From positions 1 through 24,726 of the forward strand of contig WRCT01000007.1 of NCBI GenBank assembly GCA_009783775.1: DNA of 24,726 bases, given 5' to 3'. The notes beneath the pieces were generated by a model, which saw only the letters and a program-made list of their open reading frames with translations, had not been told where the DNA came from and ran no database searches. Source of the stretch: Clostridiales bacterium. GTDB lineage: Bacteria > Bacillota > Clostridia > Christensenellales > CAG-138. Made by a program: the position numbers and the translations under genes. This document shows, piece by piece, positions 1-4,693 of this stretch (positions are counted from its first letter, which is position 1; every line of letters begins with the position of its first letter).

Positions 1-5
1 CATAT

Positions 6-79
6 TGGGGTGTAGCCAAGGGGTAAGGCAACGGACTTTGACTCCGTCAGCGTGCGTTCAAATCGCGCCACCCCAGCCA
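6..79 (+). tRNA. tRNA-Gln (anticodon TTG), CCA encoded
   Basis: A complete cloverleaf can be folded. The acceptor stem TGGGGTG (6-12) pairs perfectly with CACCCCA (69-75), followed by discriminator G76 and an encoded CCA (77-79). The anticodon stem ACGGA/TCCGT encloses the loop CTTTGAC, whose anticodon TTG reads CAA (Gln). The T arm contains GTTCAAATC. No promoter is visible in the few bases upstream, so it may be transcribed with genes lying before the window. Confidence 0.96.
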
Positions 80-276
80 CGTCGCGGCGGACTGCGCTTT
101 GCGCGCAACCTCAAAAAGCGTAATGTTTTGAGATTGCTGACATCGCTCCGTCGCCGCTCCTTTCCGCAAAAGGGCCCGGCAAGTCGAAAGGCTTCGCTTA
201 TAAATGCGCTCCCGCCTTTCTTGATTGCCTACCACCCTTTTGCGGGATACGCGCCTGCAGGCGCGTTCTGTAAACC
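80..276. other. Intergenic spacer with inverted repeats, no gene seen
   Basis: The spacer between tRNA-Gln and the heptamer array holds no credible gene. It contains an 11-bp inverted repeat, CCGCAAAAGGG (164-174) against CCCTTTTGCGG (235-245), which could form a long-loop hairpin. It also contains a perfect 16-bp palindrome, CGCGCCTGCAGGCGCG (250-265). These resemble remnants of palindromic intergenic repeats. The short open frames here run through the simple repeat and are not believable as coding. Confidence 0.5.
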
Positions 277-367
277 GGAATCTGGAATCTGGAATCTGGT
301 ATCTGGAATCTGGAATCTGGAATCTGGAATCTGGAATCTGGAATCTGGAATCTGGCATCTGGAATCT
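277..367 (+). repeat. Heptamer tandem array, 13 copies of GGAATCT
   Basis: Thirteen uninterrupted 7-bp units lie head to tail. Eleven are GGAATCT, one is GGTATCT (298-304) and one is GGCATCT (354-360). The array ends 16 bp before tRNA-Lys. The same unit recurs at 2345-2372, and other heptamers sit at several gene ends in this window. There are no spacers, so this is not a CRISPR array. Copy number is likely to vary by slippage (inference). Confidence 0.95.
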
Positions 368-383
368 GCCAAAGGCCCCACAT

Positions 384-459
384 GACCCGTTAGCTCAGCC
401 GGTAGAGCACTTGACTTTTAATCAAGGTGTCCGGAGTTCGAATCTCCGACGGGTCACCA
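384..459 (+). tRNA. tRNA-Lys (anticodon TTT), CCA encoded
   Basis: Acceptor stem GACCCGT (384-390) pairs with ACGGGTC (449-455), followed by discriminator A456 and CCA (457-459). The D arm reads TAGCTCAGCCGGTAGAGCA. The anticodon stem CTTGA/TCAAG encloses the loop CTTTTAA, giving anticodon TTT (Lys). The T arm is GGAGTTCGAATCTCC. All arms are canonical. Confidence 0.97.
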
Positions 460-480
460 AAAAATGCCCCTCCGGGGGCA
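459..480 (-). terminator. Hairpin with T-tract on the minus strand, behind tRNA-Lys
   Basis: The stem TGCCCC (465-470) / GGGGCA (475-480) closes a TCCG loop. The run of six A at 459-464 becomes a T-tract downstream of the stem only on the minus strand. In form it is therefore an intrinsic terminator for leftward transcription, although no leftward gene is visible to its right. On the plus strand there is no T-tract, so its value as a terminator for tRNA-Lys is doubtful. Confidence 0.4.
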
Positions 481-486
481 ATGACA

Positions 487-590
487 AATGAAGAATGATA
501 GATTTTGAATGATGAATAGTGGAACTGTTCCGACGGCATTTTTTGTATTTATCATTTATCACTTATCATTTTTCATTCATCATTTACAGG
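487..590. repeat. Two opposed degenerate heptamer arrays forming an imperfect inverted repeat
   Basis: The left arm (about 487-524) is built of GAATGAT/GAATAGT-like units. The right arm (548-588) reads in 7-bp steps as ATTTATC, ATTTATC, ACTTATC, ATTTTTC, ATTCATC, ATTTACA. The reverse complement of the right arm resembles the left arm over roughly 30 bases, so the two could pair around a short GC-containing centre (525-540). The right arm runs up to the ribosome-binding region of the YcxB-like gene at 607. Confidence 0.65.
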
Positions 591-606
591 ACGGGAACAA
601 GCAACC

Positions 607-1143
607 ATGACGGTCAAAGCCAAAACCGAATACACAGAAGAGCTGCTTTTGAAATTTGCCAAATTCAGCGTTGTAAGGCAACCAAAGCAAATCGCGGTCT
701 ATATTATTTGCGAGTTGGTCATGCTTGCGCTGGCCGGTTTTTATGCTTACCTGACATGGATCGTCGGCAGTGTCAGCATTGTTATTGCAGTCATTTTCGT
801 GGTGACAATCCCGTTCATTATTCCGTTCATTCTTTTGCACGCGCCGCATAGGTCAGTCAAAATGAACAAGCGTTTGTTTGGCGCAGTGAACGACTATATG
901 TTCTCCGATGATGAAATCATCATTGAATCAACCATGCGGGCAGCCACAGGGCAGTCAACGGCAAGCTATCAGCTGTTTGACAAGGTCTATGAAACAAAGG
1001 AAATGTTCTTTTTCTATATTTCAAAGGCACAAGCCTATTTTATGAATAAGTCCGACATCACCGAGGGAACGGTATCGGATTTGCAGGAACTTCTCCGCAA
1101 AAACCTGCCCGCGAAGAAGTATATTGTCAGAGGAAAAACTTAA
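607..1143 (+). CDS. YcxB-like membrane protein
   Basis: This 178-residue protein has a short polar N-terminus and two adjacent hydrophobic segments (about residues 30-78) joined by a tight turn. A soluble C-terminal domain follows, with the pattern YQLFDKVYETKEMFFFYISKAQAYFMNKSDI. That hydrophobic-pair plus YEtkd-Fyly-s..qa-i-pK layout is characteristic of the Bacillus YcxB family, which has no established biochemical function. It probably sits in the cytoplasmic membrane with the C-terminal domain inside (inference). An AGGACGGG stretch about 10 bp upstream can serve as the ribosome-binding site. It ends 6 bp before mntA, so the three genes 607-1750 may be cotranscribed. Confidence 0.75.
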   Translation: MTVKAKTEYTEELLLKFAKFSVVRQPKQIAVYIICELVMLALAGFYAYLTWIVGSVSIVIAVIFVVTIPFIIPFILLHAPHRSVKMNKRLFGAVNDYMFSDDEIIIESTMRAATGQSTASYQLFDKVYETKEMFFFYISKAQAYFMNKSDITEGTVSDLQELLRKNLPAKKYIVRGKT

Positions 1144-1149
1144 AAAGCC

Positions 1150-1440
1150 ATGCTTACAATCAACAGAATGAAACGGGATATCGGCCCGATTGCAAAAAAA
1201 TACGATATCAGAAAGATTGAACTGTTTGGATCTTATGCAAGCGAGACGCAAACCGAGCATTCGGATGCTGACTTTTTGGTTGAGTTTACTGCGGATGTTC
1301 CCTCAATTTTCAAGGTAATGGGTTTCAAAGCGGAAGTGGAAAAAGCGTTGGAAATACCGGTCGATATTGTGACCCTGCCGCTTGTCCGCCCCGGCAAAAT
1401 GCGTATCGAAAAGGCGGTAACCATTTATGAGGCGGGATGA
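1150..1440 (+). CDS. mntA: MntA-like nucleotidyltransferase antitoxin
   Basis: This 96-residue minimal nucleotidyltransferase shows the pol-beta-type signature G27-S28 followed by D39-x-D41 in the stretch FGSYASETQTEHSDADFLVEF. A third acidic residue, D72 in PVDIVTL, completes the expected metal-binding triad. Proteins of this family paired with a HEPN partner act as antitoxins: in the characterised Shewanella system MntA adds AMP to the HepT toxin. The stop codon overlaps the start of the downstream hepT by 14 bp, which is the usual tight coupling of such pairs. The sequence is short but has all core motifs. No strong ribosome-binding site is visible just before the ATG, so it may depend on translation from the gene ending at 1143. 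Confidence 0.9.
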   Translation: MLTINRMKRDIGPIAKKYDIRKIELFGSYASETQTEHSDADFLVEFTADVPSIFKVMGFKAEVEKALEIPVDIVTLPLVRPGKMRIEKAVTIYEAG

Positions 1441-1750
1441 CACGCAGATAGAACGCATTACGTCTGAGCTTGACTTTATTAAAAACAGCACTCGGAATGT
1501 TGCCAAAGGCGACTTTTTGAGCAACGACCTGTTGCAACACGCTATCATGATGTCGCTTATTTCAATCGGCGAATGCGCAAACCGCCTGTCAGACGCATTC
1601 AAAGAAAAGCATAGCCAAGTGGAATGGGCACAAATTGTGGCGGTCCGAAATATTGCGGCCCATGGCTATTGGCAGTTGAATATGGAGCAGGTATGGCAGG
1701 CTTTGGCGGAAGATATACCGGCGCTAAAGAGTTTTGTGGATAGCCTATAG
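1427..1750 (+). CDS. hepT: HepT-like HEPN ribonuclease toxin
   Basis: This 107-residue, mostly helical protein of the HepT/DUF86 family carries the HEPN motif R74-N-I-A-A-H79-G-Y81, an exact R-x4-H-x-Y. In this family Arg and His form the RNase active site, and the Tyr is the residue modified by the MntA partner in the characterised Shewanella pair. It overlaps mntA by 14 bp, and a purine-rich AAGGCGG about 10 bp before the ATG can act as ribosome-binding site. The pair is predicted to be a toxin-antitoxin module of the MNT-HEPN class. Its stop codon overlaps the -35 region of the tRNA-Leu promoter, so the cassette fits tightly between tRNA units. Confidence 0.92.
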   Translation: MRRDDTQIERITSELDFIKNSTRNVAKGDFLSNDLLQHAIMMSLISIGECANRLSDAFKEKHSQVEWAQIVAVRNIAAHGYWQLNMEQVWQALAEDIPALKSFVDSL

Positions 1751-1776
1751 ACCTTTTCAGGTTTTTGTGCTAAAAT
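1748..1776 (+). promoter_or_regulatory. Likely sigma-A promoter for tRNA-Leu
   Basis: TAGACC (1748-1753, 4/6 match to TTGACA) and TAAAAT (1771-1776, 5/6 match to TATAAT) are separated by 17 bp. The predicted start near 1783 lies 3 bp before the mature tRNA-Leu 5' end. The -35 box coincides with the hepT stop codon. Confidence 0.5.
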
Positions 1777-1785
1777 CGGGATCAT

Positions 1786-1870
<85 letters not shown>

Positions 1871-1912
1871 AGTTTTGAGGGCAACACAAAATCTACAGAG
1901 GAGTAGAGTGAC

Positions 1913-2158
1913 ATGAATAGGCAATGCGAAAGATGCAATAGTGGCTCAATCCAAAAGGGCAGGCTGGTTCATTCACTTGCCGGAGTCGTTTTTCTAACTG
2001 CACAGGAAATAGGAAATCCAAAATTCTTAAAGAAGAGTTTTAGAGAAGGGCTTGTTGCAACATATAAATGTAATAGTTGCGAGAAAGTGTTTGGATTAGA
2101 ACTGGAGAACTTCAATAAGCAAGAGCAATGTATTGTTAATAATCCCTTGCAGGTATAG
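1913..2158 (+). CDS. Small zinc-ribbon-like protein, function unknown
   Basis: This 81-residue protein has two CxxC pairs, C5-E-R-C8 near the N-terminus and C-N-S-C in the YKCNSCEKVFGLEL segment, as expected for a four-cysteine zinc ribbon. No enzyme motif or membrane segment is evident and the family is not recognised. A good ribosome-binding site AGAGGAG (1897-1903) stands 9 bp before the ATG. The gene is visibly more AT-rich than the long genes nearby, which suggests a different origin (inference). Its last codons (Leu-Gln-Val-stop) are read from the 5' end of tRNA-Gly, so CDS and tRNA overlap by 10 bp. It may be a recently arrived small gene lodged between two tRNAs. Confidence 0.65.
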   Translation: MNRQCERCNSGSIQKGRLVHSLAGVVFLTAQEIGNPKFLKKSFREGLVATYKCNSCEKVFGLELENFNKQEQCIVNNPLQV

Positions 2159-2222
2159 TGTAGTGGTAACACATTAGCCTTCCAAGCTGAGATCACGGGT
2201 TCGAACCCCGTTACCTGCTCCA
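2149..2222 (+). tRNA. tRNA-Gly (anticodon TCC), CCA encoded
   Basis: Acceptor stem GCAGGTA (2149-2155) pairs with TACCTGC (2212-2218), followed by T2219 and CCA (2220-2222). The anticodon stem TTAGC/GCTGA (one T-G pair) encloses CTTCCAA, giving anticodon TCC (Gly). The T arm is CGGGTTCGAACCCCG. Its first 10 bases overlap the end of the preceding small CDS. Confidence 0.96.
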
Positions 2223-2249
2223 AAAAACGCCGCGGTTGCGGCGTTTTTT
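2222..2249 (+). terminator. Strong intrinsic terminator after tRNA-Gly
   Basis: An A-run (2222-2227) and the stem CGCCGC (2228-2233) / GCGGCG (2238-2243) with loop GGTT are followed by six T (2244-2249). The A- and T-runs extend the pairing, so it can work in both directions. It directly abuts the CCA end of tRNA-Gly and closes the rightward tRNA region. Confidence 0.9.
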
Positions 2250-2254
2250 GTACT

Positions 2255-2274
2255 CTTCACTTTTCACTTTTCAC
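2255..2274 (+). repeat. Short heptamer array TTTTCAC
   Basis: CTTCAC (2255-2260) is followed by TTTTCAC (2261-2267) and TTTTCAC (2268-2274). The complementary strand reads GTGAAAA, which resembles the GTGGAAA units found after pgi at 6129-6142. Confidence 0.6.
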
Positions 2275-2277
2275 TCC

Positions 2278-2346
2278 GGCGGGAGCACCGGGGTCCCCGA
2301 CAAGCCCGCAGGCTTGTTGGGGTGGATAAAGCCCCCGCCCTACTGG
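2278..2346. repeat. Composite palindromic REP-like element
   Basis: The outer arms GGCGGGAGC (2278-2286) and GCCCCCGCC (2331-2339) pair with one mismatch. They enclose an inner hairpin, CCCCGACAAGCC (2295-2306) against GGCTTGTTGGGG (2311-2322), closed by a CGCA loop. The right part, AAGCCCCCGCCCTACTGG (2329-2346), is repeated exactly at 7849-7866. There it follows directly on a GAGAGCA-like left arm, so this copy looks like an outer element split by an inner one of about 41 bp (2288-2328). Confidence 0.75.
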
Positions 2347-2372
2347 AATCTGGAATCTGGGAACTGGAATCT
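2345..2372 (+). repeat. Heptamer array, 4 units of GGAATCT type
   Basis: Units GGAATCT (2345-2351), GGAATCT (2352-2358), GGGAACT (2359-2365) and GGAATCT (2366-2372). It is the same unit as in the large array at 277-367. It lies just beyond the 3' end of the leftward PLP-enzyme gene. Confidence 0.9.
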
Positions 2373-2374
2373 GA

Positions 2375-2392
2375 AAAAACCTACAGGTTTTT
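2375..2392 (-). terminator. Weak hairpin at the stop codon of the PLP-enzyme gene
   Basis: On the minus strand AAAAACC, TGTA and GGTTTTT form a hairpin that includes the stop codon (2381-2383) and ends in a T-run. It may terminate leftward transcription, although the stem has only two G-C pairs. Confidence 0.35.
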
Positions 2393-3859
2393 CAAAACAC
2401 CCGTCTCCTCGTTAAACGCGTTGATCAGCGCGTCGACCTCGTCCTTCTGGTCGTGGATATTCTTCCAGTAGTTCCTGTCATACCACTGCGCGTTCAGCTC
2501 GGCCAGCTCGCGGCCCTGCTGTTCGATCCAGGTGTAATACTTCAGGTTATGAATGCGCTTGCGGCTCTCATAGGTCAGCTCCAGCATATTGTCGGTGCGA
2601 ATGCCGCGCATATGCTCCCAGTAGACCGCAGCGGCCTTAAGCGGCGAGTAGGGACCCTCCGCCTCGGCCAGCTCCTCGACGCGGCTGCCGTACATCGCGG
2701 CCGAGTCCGTCGCCACCGTCGCCAGAATGTCGTTCTCCGTCAGCTCGTAGTACTTCGCCATCTTCACGCAGCAGAGCACGTTCGCGATGCCCGAGATACC
2801 CAGCAGCGACAGTTTCTCCACAAAGTCCGCCGGCACGCCGATCTCCTCGATCAGATACTTCTGGCCGATCGAGTCGCTGAACAGGCGAATGAGCTGCTGG
2901 CTGTCCTCGTCGTCGATGTCCACTACGATGTCCGTATTCTTCACATTATGCACCCAGGGCACATGCTTGTCGCCGATACCCTCGATCCGGTGGCCGCCGA
3001 ACCCGTTGTCTAAAAGCGTCGGGCACTGCAGCGCCTCGCCCACGCCCAGCTTGGCGGTGGGGTAGCGTTCCTTGAGATAATCGCCCGCGCTCATGGTCCC
3101 GCCCGAACCGGACAGGAAACACGCGCCGGCAAAGTTGCCGTCCTTGCCGCGAATGGATTCCACCGCGTCATAGATCGCGCGGCCTGTGACCTGATAATGC
3201 CACAGCGGGTTGCCCATCTCCTCGAACTGGTTGAAGATCAAACACTCCGGACGCGTCCGGCGCAGCTCCCAAACCTTGTCGAAAATCTCTTTCACGTCCG
3301 ACTCGCAGCCCGGCGTGGCAATGACCTCGCCCGCAACGCTGTTTAACCACTCAAAGCGCTCACGGCTCATTTCGGCGGGCAGGATGGCGATCGAATCGCA
3401 GGACAGCAGCTTGGAGTTAAACGCGCCGCCACGGCAATAGTTGCCCGTGCTGGGCCAAACGGCCTTGTGGTAGCTGGGGTCGAACTGACCCGTCACCAAA
3501 CGCGGCACCAGGCAGGCAAAGCTCGCGCCGACCTTATGGCAGCCGGTGGGGAACCACTTGCCCGTCAGCACGATAATGCGCGCCTTTACGCCGGTCAAAA
3601 CGGACGGAATCTCAATAAAATTCACATCGCCGAACTTGCCGTCGCCGCCCTTTTCCACGGGATTGTTGCGCCAGGAAATGCGGAACAGGTTGAGCGGGTT
3701 AAAATCCCACAGTCCCACGCCGGCCAGCTTGTCCTTGATCTTCTCCGGAATCAGATCCGGATTCTGCATCTGCGCGATGGTGGGAATGGCGATCCCGTGC
3801 TCCTTTGCGCACGCAATCGCATTGTCCAAGCCCTTTTGGTTGATGGTTAAGTCGATCAT
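2381..3859 (-). CDS. PLP-dependent enzyme, cysteine-synthase-like (fold type II)
   Basis: This 492-residue protein shows tryptophan-synthase-beta/cysteine-synthase superfamily features. K109 in GKWFPTGCHKVGAS is the likely Schiff-base lysine. STGNYCRGGAFNSKLL matches the substrate-binding SGN-type loop, and SGSGGTMSAGDYLK is the glycine loop that holds the PLP phosphate. It is longer than classical CysK (about 300), with extra N- and C-terminal regions. The true substrate is unknown and 'cysteine synthase' should be read as family only. The ATG at 3859 is chosen over a longer frame starting at 3901 because AAAGGGG lies 8 bp upstream and the promoter at 3893-3921 would leave the longer start untranscribed. 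It appears monocistronic, with a short leader and no room for a riboswitch. Confidence 0.85.
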   Translation of the reverse strand: MIDLTINQKGLDNAIACAKEHGIAIPTIAQMQNPDLIPEKIKDKLAGVGLWDFNPLNLFRISWRNNPVEKGGDGKFGDVNFIEIPSVLTGVKARIIVLTGKWFPTGCHKVGASFACLVPRLVTGQFDPSYHKAVWPSTGNYCRGGAFNSKLLSCDSIAILPAEMSRERFEWLNSVAGEVIATPGCESDVKEIFDKVWELRRTRPECLIFNQFEEMGNPLWHYQVTGRAIYDAVESIRGKDGNFAGACFLSGSGGTMSAGDYLKERYPTAKLGVGEALQCPTLLDNGFGGHRIEGIGDKHVPWVHNVKNTDIVVDIDDEDSQQLIRLFSDSIGQKYLIEEIGVPADFVEKLSLLGISGIANVLCCVKMAKYYELTENDILATVATDSAAMYGSRVEELAEAEGPYSPLKAAAVYWEHMRGIRTDNMLELTYESRKRIHNLKYYTWIEQQGRELAELNAQWYDRNYWKNIHDQKDEVDALINAFNEETGVLKNL

Positions 3860-3892
3860 ATGAAAAACCCCTTTACATTTTTTTGCACCATA

Positions 3893-3921
3893 AGCATACA
3901 CGCTTTAACCGCGTTTGTAAA
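3893..3921 (-). promoter_or_regulatory. Likely sigma-A promoter of the PLP-enzyme gene
   Basis: On the minus strand TTTACA (3921-3916) and TATGCT (3898-3893) are separated by 17 bp. Initiation would fall near 3886, leaving a leader of roughly 27 bases before the ATG at 3859. Confidence 0.55.
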
Positions 3922-3937
3922 CCTTAAAAAAGACTTA

Positions 3938-4255
3938 TCAGCAAATATCACGTATCACGCCGTTCTGTGGAACAAGAAACGTATCCAACATAAACTTTGC
4001 GCCAAGCTGAAAGCCCTCGATAAACCGATTCAGCTCATTGAAAGCAGACACTTCACCTTGCGCGTTCATGAGCTGCGAAAACAAATGCTGCTCCTTCTCA
4101 GCTGAGGGAATACCACACAAAAAAGCTGCCAGTCTCTCCTCATTGGCTCCAATGATCCCCACAAACTTTGCGTATTCGGAATCTCTGTCATAGCACTTTG
4201 AAGTGGGATGGACGTTGCCATAATACAATTCCTCTAAAATATTTTCGTAATGCAT
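3938..4255 (-). CDS. DUF6809-like small protein
   Basis: This 105-residue soluble, helical protein starts MHYENILEELYYGNVHP and ends with FNELNRFIEGFQLGAKFMLDTF. The opening 'ILEELYxGNIxP' and the closing 'FxxGFxLGAxxMLE' patterns are typical of the DUF6809 family of small Bacillota proteins, whose role is unknown. The match is from memory of the family pattern, not from a search. A GAGAGGTG ribosome-binding site precedes the ATG by 9-10 bp, and a near-consensus promoter lies at 4306-4334. It is divergent from the HTH gene at 4426, which could control it (inference). Confidence 0.7.
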   Translation of the reverse strand: MHYENILEELYYGNVHPTSKCYDRDSEYAKFVGIIGANEERLAAFLCGIPSAEKEQHLFSQLMNAQGEVSAFNELNRFIEGFQLGAKFMLDTFLVPQNGVIRDIC

Positions 4256-4305
4256 AAAATTTTACACCTCTCATTCTTGGATATACACATATCGATTGCA
4301 GATAG

Positions 4306-4334
4306 ATAATACATTACAATTGCGAGCGTGTCAA
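4306..4334 (-). promoter_or_regulatory. Near-consensus sigma-A promoter, leftward
   Basis: On the minus strand a perfect TTGACA (4334-4329) and TATTAT (4311-4306) are 17 bp apart. It points toward the DUF6809-like gene, whose ATG lies about 50 bp downstream of the -10. Confidence 0.8.
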
Positions 4335-4340
4335 TACCCT

Positions 4341-4385
4341 ATTTGATTATATTTATAATTTCTTTGTTGACAAAACTAATCAAAT
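4341..4385. promoter_or_regulatory. Candidate operator: 9-bp inverted repeat in the divergent promoter region
   Basis: ATTTGATTA (4341-4349) and TAATCAAAT (4377-4385) are perfect inverted repeats separated by 27 bp. They lie between the leftward promoter and the rightward -10 element. The small HTH protein encoded next door is an obvious candidate to bind here, but this is inference. Confidence 0.45.
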
Positions 4386-4400
4386 TCGGCACTCTGATAC

Positions 4401-4406
4401 TATAAT
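4401..4406 (+). promoter_or_regulatory. Rightward -10 element for the HTH gene
   Basis: TATAAT at 4401-4406 is a perfect -10. No good -35 lies at 17 bp; a weak TAATCA (4377-4382) is 18 bp away and overlaps the candidate operator. A perfect TTGACA at 4367-4372 is 28 bp away, too far to pair with this -10. Transcription would start near 4413, giving a very short leader that still holds the GAGGAG ribosome-binding site. Confidence 0.5.
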
Positions 4407-4425
4407 ACATATGAGGAGAGTTCAG

Positions 4426-4668
4426 ATGTCAGTTTCAAGCAAAATTAAAGCCCTTATCAACTTGAAGGGCATAGATCATGCAGGTCTTGCCAAACGCTTG
4501 GGAATTAGCAGCCAAGCTCTAAGCAACAAGCTGCACAGACAAAGCTTTACTGTTGCAGATCTCATAAAAATATCTGCTTGTTTAGATTGCGATTTGGCGT
4601 TTATTGTTGATGATATGCAAAGAATATATCTGACGGAAGATGATATAAAACAAAGCAAGCAGTCGTGA
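4426..4668 (+). CDS. Small helix-turn-helix regulator (XRE/Cro-like)
   Basis: This 80-residue protein consists almost entirely of a helix-turn-helix. LAKRLGISSQALSNKLHRQSFTVADLIKISACLDCDLAFIV matches the Cro/C1-type pattern, with 'GIS-QALSNKL' as recognition helix. The ATG at 4426 is preferred to the in-frame ATG at 4411 because GAGGAGAG (4413-4420) stands 5 bp before it and overlaps the upstream start. It ends 25 bp before pgi and shares its strand, so the two may be cotranscribed. It probably regulates its own divergent promoter region through the inverted repeat at 4341-4385 (inference). There is no ligand-binding domain. Confidence 0.8.
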   Translation: MSVSSKIKALINLKGIDHAGLAKRLGISSQALSNKLHRQSFTVADLIKISACLDCDLAFIVDDMQRIYLTEDDIKQSKQS

Positions 4669-4693
4669 AATTCAAAAGATAGGAGAAAAAAGT

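Noticed and set aside
277..367. Possible CRISPR array or coding repeat (open frames giving ESGIWNL repeats)
   Set aside because: The units are 7 bp with no spacers. The open frames exist on both strands only because the repeat lacks stops. There is no ribosome-binding site or known family.
2453..3013. 186-codon plus-strand frame opposite the PLP-enzyme gene
   Set aside because: It is antisense to the conserved PLP enzyme, has a His/Val/Leu-biased composition with no recognisable domain, and lacks a ribosome-binding site.
3860..3901. Upstream start of the PLP-enzyme gene at 3901
   Set aside because: It lies at or before the predicted transcription start near 3886, and the ATG at 3859 has a better ribosome-binding site.
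4367..4372. Perfect TTGACA on the plus strand as -35 for the HTH gene
   Set aside because: The perfect TATAAT is 28 bp downstream, too far for a sigma-A promoter, and no -10 lies at 16-18 bp (CACTCT).
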